From NCBI GenBank assembly GCA_029027265.1, contig CP093061.1, forward strand, positions 1,240,001 to 1,304,000: 64,000 nucleotides of DNA, written 5' to 3'. Position numbers and translations under genes: made by a program. Shown here piece after piece: positions 18,666 to 28,214 of this stretch. The notes under the pieces were generated by a model. That model was not told the origin of the DNA. It was given only the letters and a program-made list of their open reading frames with translations, and ran no database searches. This stretch comes from Sulfurospirillum_A sp029027265. GTDB taxonomy: Bacteria > Campylobacterota > Campylobacteria > Campylobacterales > Sulfurospirillaceae. How positions within the stretch are numbered: the stretch's first letter is position 1; each line of letters opens with the position of its first letter.

Positions 18666-19820
18666 TTAGTCTCTTTCGTCTAGTAGTGTAAATTTTAAAT
18701 CATGAGGACCAACATACTGAGCAGAAGGACGAATAATCTTTCCATCTTCACGTTGCTCAATTACATGAGCACCCCATCCCGTTGTACGAGCGATGACAAA
18801 TAAAGGTGTAAACATATCAGTTGGAACTCCCATTTGGTTGTATGAGGCAGCTGAAAACCAATCTAGATTAGGAAACATTTTTTTAGCGTCCCACATTACA
18901 GATTCTATACGCTGAGCAACATCATACATAAGAGTGTCGTTATTCTCTTCACAAAGCTCTTTTGCAACTTTTTTGATAACAATATTTCTTGGATCACTCG
19001 AAGTATATACAGGATGTCCAAAACCTATGATAATCTCTTTTTTTGCCATTCTTTCTTTTATGTTTTTTTCAGCTTCATCAGGAGAACTGTAACGCTCTTG
19101 AATCCTAAAAGCTGCTTCATTAGCCCCACCATGTTTAGGTCCTCTTAAGGCTCCAATTGCTCCAGTGATAGCAGAGTGCATATCCGAAGATGTTCCAGCA
19201 ATTACACGAGCAGCAAAAGTTGAAGCGTTAAATTCATGTTCAGCATAAAGAATTAAAGATATATGCATAGCTTTTACCCATGATTTTTTTGGCTTTTCAC
19301 CATGAAGTAGATGCAAAAAGTGTTCTGCTATAGTATCGTCATCTGTTTGAAGTTCTATTTTTTTATTGTTATGAGTATAATGGTACCAATACAATAATAT
19401 TGAACCAAATGATGCTATAAGTCTATCAACAATATCTTGTGCTTTATCTTTTGGATGAGCTTCATTTTCAGGTTCAATACACCCTAAAGCTGAACATCCT
19501 GTTCTCATTACATCCATTGGATGGGTTGATTTAGGAAGTTGTTCTAACACTATTTTTACAGCATTTGGTATATCTCTATATGCTTTTAATTTTGTTTTAT
19601 ATGCAACTAATTCAGCTTTGTTTGGCAATTTTTCATGTACTATCAAGTAGGCAATCTCTTCAAACTCAGCCTTAGTAGCAAACTCTAAAATATCATAACC
19701 ACGATAGTGTAAATCATTTCCTGTGAGTCCTACTGTACAAATAGCAGTATTACCTGCTGTTGTGCCTGAAAGTGCTACAGATTTTTTGGGTTTAAATCCT
19801 GATTTATTTTGTGTGCTCAT
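18666..19820 (-). CDS. prpC: 2-methylcitrate synthase
   Basis: 384 residues. Condenses propionyl-CoA with oxaloacetate. Citrate synthase fold motifs: LRGPKHGGANEAAF (first catalytic His), IIGFGHPVYTSSDPRN (second His) and TTGWGAHVIEQ. The size is that of the short PrpC group. The start shares one base with the prpB stop. The operon context makes methylcitrate synthase more likely than housekeeping GltA. Confidence 0.92.
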   Translation of the reverse strand: MSTQNKSGFKPKKSVALSGTTAGNTAICTVGLTGNDLHYRGYDILEFATKAEFEEIAYLIVHEKLPNKAELVAYKTKLKAYRDIPNAVKIVLEQLPKSTHPMDVMRTGCSALGCIEPENEAHPKDKAQDIVDRLIASFGSILLYWYHYTHNNKKIELQTDDDTIAEHFLHLLHGEKPKKSWVKAMHISLILYAEHEFNASTFAARVIAGTSSDMHSAITGAIGALRGPKHGGANEAAFRIQERYSSPDEAEKNIKERMAKKEIIIGFGHPVYTSSDPRNIVIKKVAKELCEENNDTLMYDVAQRIESVMWDAKKMFPNLDWFSAASYNQMGVPTDMFTPLFVIARTTGWGAHVIEQREDGKIIRPSAQYVGPHDLKFTLLDERD

Positions 19821-20692
19821 TATTTATCCTTTGAAAAAAGTGCATCTAGTTTGTCTTCGTATGAATGATAATCTAACATATCATAAAGTTCCATCCTAGT
19901 TTGCATAATGTCTAATGTGCTACTTTGTGTACCTTCGTTTAAAATAGATTTAAAAACACTAAGAGCAGCTTTGTTCATAGCTCGAAAACCTGAAAGTGGA
20001 TAAAGAACCATGTTTATTCCAACACTTGCAAGCTCATCAACGGTAAACATAGGAGTAGCACCAAACTCAGTAATGTTTGCTAAAACTGGTACTTTAATTT
20101 CACTTGTAAAATCTTCATACTCTTTTAGTGTATGAATAGCCTCAGCAAAAATCATGTCAGCCCCAGCTTCTACATAAGCATGAGCACGTTTAAGAGCAGC
20201 AGCTTGCCCTTCACTTGCATGTGCATCTGTTCTAGCCATGATTACGAAATCAGGATCAGTTTTTGCATCAACCGCTGCTCGGATTCTATCACTCATTTCC
20301 TCAATACTAACTAACTCTTTATTTGGTCTATGACCACATCTTTTTTGTGCTACTTGGTCTTCTATATGACATCCTGCAGCTCCTGCTTTTGTCATTTCTC
20401 TAATAGTACGAGCAATATTAAAAGCTCCACCCCAACCAGTGTCAGCGTCAACTAATAGCGGAAGATCACAACGTCCTGTGATACGTCTTATATCTATACA
20501 AACATCTTCAAGCATAGTCATTCCAAGATCAGGTAAACCATAACTTGCATTTGCAACTCCTGCACCAGAGAGGTAGAGTGCTTTTGCTCCCGCACGTTCA
20601 GCTTGAATTGCACTATATGCATTTATGACACCAAGTATCTGTAATGGATTCTGTTTTTTTAACGCTTTTCTAAATTTTTTACCTGCACTCAT
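19820..20692 (-). CDS. prpB: 2-methylisocitrate lyase
   Basis: 290 residues. Cleaves 2-methylisocitrate to pyruvate and succinate. It is a member of the isocitrate lyase/PEP mutase barrel family with metal-binding Asp in DADTGWGG, the catalytic-loop motif EDQVAQKRCGHRPNKE, and RTDAHASEG. Its start overlaps the end of prpE by four bases (ATGA), so they are translationally coupled. Confidence 0.93.
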   Translation of the reverse strand: MSAGKKFRKALKKQNPLQILGVINAYSAIQAERAGAKALYLSGAGVANASYGLPDLGMTMLEDVCIDIRRITGRCDLPLLVDADTGWGGAFNIARTIREMTKAGAAGCHIEDQVAQKRCGHRPNKELVSIEEMSDRIRAAVDAKTDPDFVIMARTDAHASEGQAAALKRAHAYVEAGADMIFAEAIHTLKEYEDFTSEIKVPVLANITEFGATPMFTVDELASVGINMVLYPLSGFRAMNKAALSVFKSILNEGTQSSTLDIMQTRMELYDMLDYHSYEDKLDALFSKDK

Positions 20693-22596
20693 ACTAATTC
20701 CTTCTTTTTTGGGTATCCAAGAATTTTTATAGCTTCTTGTATCTCTGGTAATACTGTTTCATCTTCTATAGTTGAAGGCATATTCCACTTTTTCCCATCT
20801 GCCATAGAACGCATAGTTCCTCTTAGTATTTTTCCACTTCTCGTTTTTGGGAGTCTATCTACTACTGTAGCAATCCTAAAACTTGCAACTGCTCCTATTT
20901 CATCACGAACTAGTTGTACTATGCCCTCTGCTAGTGATTGTGGGTCTCTTTCAATGCCTTCTTTAAGTACTACAAATCCCATAGGGACTTCACCTTTAAG
21001 TTCATCATCGACACCTATAACAGCACATTCTGCAACATCTGGATGTTTTGCAACTACTTCTTCCATCTCTCCAGTTGAAAGACGATGACCTGCAACATTA
21101 ATAACACCATCCATACGTCCCATAACCCAAACATATCCATCTTTATCTATATAGCCCGAATCTCCAGTAAGATAGTACCCATCATAAAAGCTTAAGTATG
21201 AACGTTTGTATCTTGCATCATCTTCCCAAATTCCCATCAAACAGCTTGGTGGAAGAGGGAGTTTAATAACAAGGTTCCCCAGTTTCCCAGCTTTACACTC
21301 TTTCCCATCTTCATCAAGAACTTGTAAGTTAAATCCAGGCATTGGTTTAGTTGGACTTCCCGCTTTTACTTTCATGGGGTCTAGTCCTACAGGATTGGCT
21401 GCAATTGCCCAGCCAGTTTCTGTTTGCCACCAGTGGTCTATAACTTCTTTACTTGTTACTTTCTCAGTCCATTTTAAAGTAGGTGAATCACATCTCTCTC
21501 CAGCCATAAATATATTTTTAAGACTACTCAAATCGTATTTTTTAGCCCATTTTCCTTCAGGGTCTTCTTTTCTAATAGCTCTAAAGGCTGTTGGTGCTGA
21601 AAAAAGTACATTGACTTTGTACTCTTCACAAACTCTCCAAAAAGCTCCAGGATTTGGAGTACGAACTGGCTTGCCTTCATAAACAAGTGTAGTACAACCA
21701 TTCATTAGTGGAGCATAGACTATATAAGAGTGTCCAACAACCCAACCAACATCACTTGCAGCCCAAAAAACATCACCTGGTTTTGCATTATATATATTGT
21801 CCATAGACCATTTCATAGCTACAGAGTGTCCACCATTACTTCTGATAACACCTTTTGGTTTTCCAGTTGTTCCTGATGTATAGAGTATATAAAGAGGGTC
21901 AATTGCATCTACAGGAACACAATCAACTCCATTTGTTTTTTCTTCTTCCTCTGCCCAATCAATATCTCTCCAAGGAAGCATATTTGCTCTTTCTTGTGGT
22001 CTTTGGTAAACAAAACATGTTGTAGGTTTATGACTTGATTTTTTTATAGCTTCATCAAGTAATGGTTTATAGTGAATTACACGATTAACTTCTATACCAC
22101 AACTTGCAGTCATAATAACTCTTGGTTTTGCATCTTCAATTCGAGTTGCAAGTTCATGTGCTGCAAATCCACCAAAAACAACAGAATGAATTGCTCCAAT
22201 TCTTGCACAAGCAAGCATAGCTATAACGGCTTCAGGAATCATAGGCATATATATAACTACTCTATCACCTTTATTTACACCTTTATTTACAAGCATGCCA
22301 GCAGTTTTTGCTACACGATCACGAAGTTCTCTATATGTATAAGTTTTTTTTGTATCAGTTACAGGAGAGTCGTAAATAAGAGCAGCTTGCTCACCTCGTC
22401 CATGGTCTACATGTAGATCTAAAGCATTGTAGCAAGTGTTCATACATCCACCAACAAACCATCGATAGTGTCCATCAACAACATCTAAAACTTTATCCCA
22501 CTGATGATACCAGTGAACTTTAGTAGCAGCTTCTGCCCAAAACTTTTCAGGGTCTTTGATAGATTCTGCGTAAACTTTATCGTATATTTTGTTCAT
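20689..22596 (-). CDS. prpE: Propionyl-CoA synthetase
   Basis: About 635 residues from the ATG at 22596 (MNKIYDKVYAESIKDPEKFW), preferred because AAGGAGA lies 6 bases upstream; the longer open frame has no such signal. An AMP-forming acyl-CoA synthetase: P-loop YTSGTTGKPKGV, WWQTETGW, and the C-terminal catalytic Lys in KTRSGKILRGTM. It activates propionate to propionyl-CoA and is the first gene of the prp operon. The promoter region at 22597-22725 is shared with the divergent regulator. Confidence 0.9.
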   Translation of the reverse strand: MNKIYDKVYAESIKDPEKFWAEAATKVHWYHQWDKVLDVVDGHYRWFVGGCMNTCYNALDLHVDHGRGEQAALIYDSPVTDTKKTYTYRELRDRVAKTAGMLVNKGVNKGDRVVIYMPMIPEAVIAMLACARIGAIHSVVFGGFAAHELATRIEDAKPRVIMTASCGIEVNRVIHYKPLLDEAIKKSSHKPTTCFVYQRPQERANMLPWRDIDWAEEEEKTNGVDCVPVDAIDPLYILYTSGTTGKPKGVIRSNGGHSVAMKWSMDNIYNAKPGDVFWAASDVGWVVGHSYIVYAPLMNGCTTLVYEGKPVRTPNPGAFWRVCEEYKVNVLFSAPTAFRAIRKEDPEGKWAKKYDLSSLKNIFMAGERCDSPTLKWTEKVTSKEVIDHWWQTETGWAIAANPVGLDPMKVKAGSPTKPMPGFNLQVLDEDGKECKAGKLGNLVIKLPLPPSCLMGIWEDDARYKRSYLSFYDGYYLTGDSGYIDKDGYVWVMGRMDGVINVAGHRLSTGEMEEVVAKHPDVAECAVIGVDDELKGEVPMGFVVLKEGIERDPQSLAEGIVQLVRDEIGAVASFRIATVVDRLPKTRSGKILRGTMRSMADGKKWNMPSTIEDETVLPEIQEAIKILGYPKKKELV

Positions 22597-22681
22597 ATAA
22601 ATCTCCTTCATATAATTATATATATTATACTGCATAGATAAAAAAGTTGATGGTACAAAAGTTATAAGAAAGTTACAATTT

Positions 22682-22718
22682 TTGTACAATTTGTTTTTTT
22701 TGTACAAAAACTGTACAA
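22682..22718. promoter_or_regulatory. Three TGTACA boxes between prpE and the divergent regulator
   Basis: TTGTACAA at 22682-22689, TTGTACAA at 22700-22707 (inside the longer palindrome TTTTTGTACAAAAA) and TGTACAA at 22712-22718, just upstream of the regulator start at 22726. The repeated palindrome at a divergent promoter is the expected layout of an operator for the adjacent regulator. Binding by that protein is inferred from position. Confidence 0.6.
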
Positions 22719-22725
22719 TTAGTCT

Positions 22726-23694
22726 ATGAAGACATTAGATAAAATAGTAGAAATATATAAACGCTCAGAATTAAGCATATCAAAATTTGCAACTATTATT
22801 GGAAAAGACAGAAGAACAGTCACCTCTTGGATAGATAAGATTGTAGATAAAGAACCAAATAGTGAGGTATTGGAAAAAATTTCATCTTTTTTTAGGTATC
22901 CTGAAAATATTTGGGATAAAGAGTGTAAAAATGATGATTTTTTTGAACTTCTTTCCCAAGTTCCTAAAGAGGAAATAAAGATTATAGATGAGGGTTATCT
23001 TGGAGGTTTGAAGTACATACTTGAGCTTGAAGATAAAGAGCGTTTTGTTATACATCCACAATTTCCTGGACCCATGTACAGAGACACAACCGTACCAAGA
23101 GTATATAGAACAAAGAGTAGTTTAGAAATAGAAAAATTTAAAAAAGAGCGAACTTCCAAAATGCTTTCATATTCGTTTGAGACAACAGAGTGGTATAGTA
23201 TAAAGTCACTTTTAAGTTTTTGTTTTTCACAGATAGGCAACTTTTATACACAAGAGCAAAAAATACAAATATTGGATTTGATGATTGAAAATTTTCATGA
23301 AAATTACAATAAACGTATGTACCTTTTTGATTCATATTCAAGAAAAATTTATGGGCTAGATACTGCGTATACTTCAATAAATATTAAAAATGGAGTGATG
23401 TTTTTTAAAGCCCCATTAGAATCAGTTTTTATAGAAGTAAGAAATAAAAGATTAATAGAGAGAATTCATAGACACTTCACTTTTGAAAGTGAAGCTCCAA
23501 CTCATGTTAATCCAAATGATGCAACGTTGATACTCAAAATTTTAAAAAATACGCTAAAGTTAGAGTTGGGCTTGTGTGTAGCATATGAAGAGATAAATAA
23601 AAAAACTTTTTATGGGGGATTGTTTAAAAGCAATATTAGTATTTCTGTTCAAAATAAACTTTCATCTCCAAGAGATGGACAAAGGACAAATTAA
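22726..23694 (+). CDS. Predicted regulator of the prp operon
   Basis: 322 residues. The N-terminus is a helix-turn-helix (LSISKFATIIGKDRRTVTSWIDKI) followed by a long domain without a family I can name. It is not the sigma-54-type PrpR. Divergent from prpE with 129 bases between them that hold three TGTACA boxes, so control of propionate catabolism, and probably autoregulation, is a good inference. Its stop overlaps the start of the DUF423 gene by one base. Confidence 0.6.
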   Translation: MKTLDKIVEIYKRSELSISKFATIIGKDRRTVTSWIDKIVDKEPNSEVLEKISSFFRYPENIWDKECKNDDFFELLSQVPKEEIKIIDEGYLGGLKYILELEDKERFVIHPQFPGPMYRDTTVPRVYRTKSSLEIEKFKKERTSKMLSYSFETTEWYSIKSLLSFCFSQIGNFYTQEQKIQILDLMIENFHENYNKRMYLFDSYSRKIYGLDTAYTSINIKNGVMFFKAPLESVFIEVRNKRLIERIHRHFTFESEAPTHVNPNDATLILKILKNTLKLELGLCVAYEEINKKTFYGGLFKSNISISVQNKLSSPRDGQRTN

Positions 23695-24071
23695 TGAACG
23701 AACTAACAAAAAAGTTTGCATTTTATGGAGTCATATTTATGGCATTAGCAGTAGCACTTGGGGCATTTGGTGCACATGGTTTGAAAAATATAGTTACTAA
23801 AGATATGTTGGTAATTTTTCACACGGGAGTTGAGTATCAGTTTTATCATGCACTAGGTCTTTTTTGTGTTTCCTTTGTGGGCAGTTTCAATGATACAAAA
23901 AGAGTAAAAATAGCTGGTTACAGCATGATTTTAGGTATATTTATCTTTTGTGGTAGTTTATATACTATTGCATTTACAAGTATGAAAATATTCGGAGCAA
24001 TTACACCCATAGGTGGAGTGGCTTTTATTGTTGCTTGGGTTTTATTGGCATTAGCTATAAAGAAGATTTAG
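23694..24071 (+). CDS. DUF423 small membrane protein
   Basis: 125 residues with four membrane helices. Family signatures are the first helix ALAVALGAFGAHGLK and VEYQFYHALGLF. The function of the family (YgdD-like) is unknown. Start ATG overlaps the preceding stop (TAATG), so the gene is translationally coupled to the regulator. Confidence 0.85.
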   Translation: MNELTKKFAFYGVIFMALAVALGAFGAHGLKNIVTKDMLVIFHTGVEYQFYHALGLFCVSFVGSFNDTKRVKIAGYSMILGIFIFCGSLYTIAFTSMKIFGAITPIGGVAFIVAWVLLALAIKKI

Positions 24072-24121
24072 CTCAAAGTCACATTATTATAAAAAAATCA
24101 TAATGAAGTTATTAAAGAGCA

Positions 24122-25042
24122 CGGCTAATTCATTCTAACAAACAACATAATTTTTTGCTATTCCCACCAATCATAGGAATAGCTTGAGGAAAAGTGATGT
24201 AGTTTGTTCTTCTTAATACGTTCATAGCTATGTTTCTAATAATAGAAAAATTAGTTGGAGCGTTACCAGTATGTATTAAAGAGGCATCTTCACCAAAGGT
24301 TACATCTTTTATGTAATGCATACTCTCAACACCCCAGTGAGCTCTAATACCATAGTTATACTTTTTTGCTGACATTTTTTTACTTGAAATATAAAAAGAT
24401 GTTTCTTGAGAAAATTTATCACTATTTTTTCAATAAGTTGAACGAGTTACTTTGACAATTTCTTCTATACCATTAAACTTATTTTTATTAATATTATAAA
24501 AATCGTCATAGACTTCTATCTCACGTACTTCGAATCTATTACGATTTACTTTTTGATGCTGTCTTTCTTGCAATAAGTATCTCTTTAGAATCACTGGTAA
24601 AAAATGAAACAAGCTGGGCTAATTTCTTATCTTCTTCTTTTTGTTTAGTCCCTTTTATAGCTTTACCATCTATTGCTATCCATTGTGATTTACTTCTCTT
24701 CATATAAGACTTCATCCATCTCATAAATATCTTTTCAAACGTCTTATGCTCTATCTCCATTAGAACACGCCTTATTGTTGCGTAAGCAGGTACTTTTTAT
24801 TTTTCCAGCTCTAGGTATTTAACTATTTGTGTTTTATACCTTTTTGCAAAATCACCTATCGCTCTGTATCCTTGATAGCCACTCATTGTAGCCATTATTG
24901 TTATCATTAGCACTGTATCTATCTTGTGCTGTTGTGCCTGTCTTCTTCGTTTATCTTTAATTGTTTGCAGCTCTTGGCGTAGTTTAAATTCTTTCATCCC
25001 TTTTTACTAGCCATCTTTTGTTCCTTTGTATGAATCAGATGT
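24122..25042 (-). mobile_element. ISAs1-family remnant, copy 1
   Basis: Starts with GGCTAATTCATTCTAAC and ends with the inverted-like sequence GTATGAATCAG near 25040. The copy at 45480-46215 is nearly identical over the shared part but keeps 223 bases that are missing here: copy 2 has TTACTT at 45907 and again at 46130, whereas copy 1 has a single TTACTT. This is a deletion between short direct repeats. No target duplication is obvious. Confidence 0.75.
24124..24997 (-). pseudogene. ISAs1-family transposase, decayed
   Basis: The N-terminal part (24797-24997, MATMSGYQGYRAIGDFAKRY) and the central Asp region (SQWIAIDGKAIKGTKQ) are typical of ISAs1 transposases. So is the C-terminal part (24124-24375, AHWGVESMHYIKDVTFGEDA and TGNAPTNFSIIRN). 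They lie in separate frames, with a 223-base internal deletion and further shifts near 24430 and 24790. The shift near 24430 also occurs in copy 2. Inactive. Confidence 0.8.
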
Positions 25043-25084
25043 GATGGACTAATACATAAATTTAATTTTTAATAAAACAATAGA

Positions 25085-25090
25085 TATAAT
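25085..25090 (+). promoter_or_regulatory. -10 box upstream of the chemoreceptor gene
   Basis: A TATAAT hexamer lies 38 bases upstream of the chemoreceptor start, in AT-rich DNA without a clear -35, the usual form of Campylobacterota vegetative promoters. A GGGG-type ribosome binding site follows at 25117-25122. Confidence 0.4.
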
Positions 25091-25127
25091 GTAGTACAAT
25101 GTAATAAATAAATATAAAGGGGTAAAA

Positions 25128-26870
25128 ATGAGTTTAAAATTGTATTTTAAATTATTTTTTTTAGTGGTAGGAGGATTGGTTGCAAGTATTCTTTTAACCT
25201 TATATATTAAATCCCAAGTTCAAAGTAAACTTACTGAAGCTTACAATATTAGATACAAGTCATATTTATTGGCAGATGAATTAAGACAAAGTTCTGATGA
25301 CTTAACAAGATTAGCAAGAACATTTGTGGTAACTGGTGGAAATGTTGAGTATGAAAAAGAATACTGGGATGTAATAGCTATTCGTAATGGTGAGAAAGCA
25401 AGACCAGAACATTATGAAAGAGTGTATTGGGATTTTGTTGCAGCAAACCCAGGCGTAAAACCACGTCCTGATACATTTAAAAAATCTTTAAATGACATGA
25501 TGAAAGAACTGGGATTTACTGAAGAAGAGTTTGCAAAACTAAAAGAGGCTCAGAATAATTCAAATAAGCTTATTGAAACAGAAACAATTTCTATGAATGC
25601 AGTAGTTGGTAAGTTTGATGATGGTAGTGGAAACTATGTTAAAAAAAGGAATCCTGATTTAAAATTAGCAATAAGATTAATGCATGACAAAAATTATCAT
25701 ATAGAAAAAGCAAAAATAATGAAACCAATAGTAGAATTTTTTAAAATGCTTGATGATAGAACTCTATCTAATATTAAGAAATATAAGGATAAAAATGGGT
25801 TCATGTTTAAACTTATTTTTCTTCAAGTTATAATATCAATTATATTATTTATTTTTGCATATTTTTATCTTGTGGAAAAAAGATTTTTGTCTCCCTTAAA
25901 TAGGTTATTGGAAGAGACATCGCGAGTAAGTAATGGTGATTTTTCTAAAAACATTATTATTGAAAGCAAAGATGAAATGGGCATACTCTCTGAAAGTTTT
26001 GCTAAAATGATACAATTTTTAAAATCAACAATTTCAGAAGCAAAACAAAGTAGTCTAGAAAATAGCTCTATGGCAGAAGAATTATCCCAAACTTCTCATG
26101 AAATAGGGAAAAAAGCAGAAAAAGAATCAAATTTAATTCTAGCTATAACTCAAAAAGGGAAAAATTTACAAGATACATTAAATATTTCCACTAAAGAGGC
26201 TAAAGAGACAAAAGATGAAGTTGTAAAAACTGCAAAAAACCTAGAAAGTGCGAAGTTGAAATTATCTGAACTATCTACTGGTGTGTATAATAATTCTATA
26301 GCAGAAAATGAGATGGCAACAAAACTTCAACAATTAAGTGAAGATGCTGGGCAGGTAAAAGAGGTACTAACTGTTATTGCAGATATTGCAGATCAAACAA
26401 ATCTTTTAGCATTAAATGCAGCTATAGAAGCAGCAAGAGCTGGTGAGCAAGGAAAAGGATTTGCTGTTGTTGCTGATGAAGTAAGACAGCTAGCTGAGAG
26501 AACTCAAAAGTCTTTAGCAGAAATAAATGCAACCATCAATGTAATAGTTCAAGCTATAAGTGATACAACAGAACAAATTACTACAAATGCGCTAAAGGCA
26601 GAAGAATTAGCAAAAAATTCTACTAGTGTTGAAGAAAATATAGGTAAAAGTGTAGAAGATGTTCAAAATGCTGTAGCTGATATAGAAAATATCATAAATG
26701 GTTATGTTGAAAATACCGAAACAACAAATGGTATTATTACTGAGATAGGAGCAGTGCATGAACTCTCAAGTGATAATGCCAAAAGTGTAGAAGAAATCTC
26801 AAGTGCAGCTAAACACATGATGAATATGAGTTCTAAGCTTTCAAATTTACTAAACAAGTATAAGGTATAG
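25128..26870 (+). CDS. Methyl-accepting chemotaxis protein
   Basis: 580 residues. An N-terminal membrane helix (LFFLVVGGLVASILLTLYI) is followed by a periplasmic sensor region of about 200 residues with two similar YWD-containing segments, a second membrane helix near residues 228-247, and a HAMP domain (FLSPLNRLLEETSRVSNGDF). The cytoplasmic coiled-coil ends in the conserved hairpin EAARAGEQGKGFAVVADEVR. It relays a ligand signal to CheA/CheW. The ligand is unknown, and no che genes are in the window. Confidence 0.92.
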   Translation: MSLKLYFKLFFLVVGGLVASILLTLYIKSQVQSKLTEAYNIRYKSYLLADELRQSSDDLTRLARTFVVTGGNVEYEKEYWDVIAIRNGEKARPEHYERVYWDFVAANPGVKPRPDTFKKSLNDMMKELGFTEEEFAKLKEAQNNSNKLIETETISMNAVVGKFDDGSGNYVKKRNPDLKLAIRLMHDKNYHIEKAKIMKPIVEFFKMLDDRTLSNIKKYKDKNGFMFKLIFLQVIISIILFIFAYFYLVEKRFLSPLNRLLEETSRVSNGDFSKNIIIESKDEMGILSESFAKMIQFLKSTISEAKQSSLENSSMAEELSQTSHEIGKKAEKESNLILAITQKGKNLQDTLNISTKEAKETKDEVVKTAKNLESAKLKLSELSTGVYNNSIAENEMATKLQQLSEDAGQVKEVLTVIADIADQTNLLALNAAIEAARAGEQGKGFAVVADEVRQLAERTQKSLAEINATINVIVQAISDTTEQITTNALKAEELAKNSTSVEENIGKSVEDVQNAVADIENIINGYVENTETTNGIITEIGAVHELSSDNAKSVEEISSAAKHMMNMSSKLSNLLNKYKV

Positions 26871-26911
26871 TAAGAAGGATTGGCAATATAAGTAAATAGT
26901 GGTAAAAAGTT

Positions 26912-26932
26912 AACAAGCAAAGATGGCTTGTT
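26912..26932. terminator. Possible hairpin between convergent genes
   Basis: AACAAGC-AAAGATG-GCTTGTT, a 7-bp stem between the chemoreceptor and the oppositely oriented helicase. It has no strong U-tract on either side, so terminator function is only suggested by position. Confidence 0.35.
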
Positions 26933-26954
26933 GGCTCCACTAATAAAACAACAT

Positions 26955-28163
26955 TTACTTTTCTCTTAATTTGTCTTTTTTACTCTTTCTTTTACCCTTT
27001 ACGGGAGCATTACCACGCTCTTTTTTAGGAGTATTACCGGTTAATTCAAAACCTTTTATCTGCTCAAGCTCAATTTTGATTTCTGAGCGTTTTTCTATAA
27101 GTTTAAAGTGTTCAGCATTTTCATGAGTTACAAAGCTTATAGCATCTCCAGATTTACCTGCACGAGCAGTTCTTCCTATACGGTGAATATAGTCAGCTGG
27201 TGAGCGTGGTAGGTCATAATTTACAACACAATCAATATCATCAATATCGAGTCCACGAGATGCTATGTCTGTAGCAAATAATATATTTATTTTTCTATTT
27301 TTGAAGTCTTCAAGTGTGTATTTTCTCTCTTCTTGTTCTAGATTTCCGTGAAATGATTCTGCTTCGTACCCATACTTTCTAAACTTTTGTGCAATATTGT
27401 CGGCTGCTCTTTTTGTTGCCATAAAGACTAGGACTAACTTCCATTTGTTAGTTTTTAAAAGCTCTTTTAGAAGGATTCTCCTATTTTCTTGATTTACGTT
27501 TATGGCTCGTTGATTTATGTTTTCTACAGTTTGTTTTTCCTCTTCAATCGTAACTTCAATAGGATTTTTTGTAATTTTAGAAGCAATTTTGAGCATTTTT
27601 TCAGGGTATGTAGCTGAAAAAAGTAAGTTTTGACGCTGTGAAGGTAATTCTTTTAGTAGAGTATCAAGTTCTTCAGAAAAACCAAGATCAAGCATTTTAT
27701 CGGCTTCATCAAGTACAAAAAACTCTAACTTTGAAAGATTCATCTGTTTTTTGCTAATAACGTCAAGAAGTCTACCAGAAGTAGCTACAACTATATCGCA
27801 CCCTTGTTGGATCTTGTAGAGTTGGTCACCTATACTCTCTCCACCTATAATGCTTACAACTTTTAACTTTGAACTAAAATCCTTAAAAGTATCAGCAACT
27901 TGAAGAGTTAACTCTCTTGTGGGAGTTACTACTAAAACTCTTATTTTAGCTTTTCCTTTTCTCTCATCTTTTAAAAGCATATCTACGATTGGAAGAACAA
28001 AACTTGCTGTTTTTCCACTGCCAGTTTGAGCTCTTGCCATAATGTCTTTTTTTTCTAAGACTAGTGGAATTACTTTTGATTGTATTGGCGTTGGTTGAGT
28101 GAAGTTATTTTTTTGTAAAACTGTATTAATTTGAGCTAAAAAATTGAATTTATCAAATGACAT
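26955..28163 (-). CDS. DEAD-box ATP-dependent RNA helicase (RhlE-like)
   Basis: 402 residues with the full motif set: Q motif (FTQPTPIQ), motif I ARAQTGSGKT, PTREL, motif II DEAD, motif III SAT, and motif VI HRIGRTARAG. A short basic tail ends KGKRKSKKDKLREK. It remodels RNA, probably in ribosome assembly or decay. The basic C-terminus resembles RhlE more than DbpA or DeaD. It is divergent from the YyaL-like gene with a gap of about 50 bases. Confidence 0.92.
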   Translation of the reverse strand: MSFDKFNFLAQINTVLQKNNFTQPTPIQSKVIPLVLEKKDIMARAQTGSGKTASFVLPIVDMLLKDERKGKAKIRVLVVTPTRELTLQVADTFKDFSSKLKVVSIIGGESIGDQLYKIQQGCDIVVATSGRLLDVISKKQMNLSKLEFFVLDEADKMLDLGFSEELDTLLKELPSQRQNLLFSATYPEKMLKIASKITKNPIEVTIEEEKQTVENINQRAINVNQENRRILLKELLKTNKWKLVLVFMATKRAADNIAQKFRKYGYEAESFHGNLEQEERKYTLEDFKNRKINILFATDIASRGLDIDDIDCVVNYDLPRSPADYIHRIGRTARAGKSGDAISFVTHENAEHFKLIEKRSEIKIELEQIKGFELTGNTPKKERGNAPVKGKRKSKKDKLREK

Positions 28164-28214
28164 TGGATACCTTGTTTATAATTATCTGCTATTATACAAT
28201 TCAAAGGCTTAACA

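Noticed and set aside
20132..20314. 60-residue plus-strand frame inside prpB
   Set aside because: Antisense shadow without a ribosome binding site.
21206..21682. 158-residue plus-strand frame inside prpE
   Set aside because: Antisense to a complete, well-conserved gene; no independent signal.
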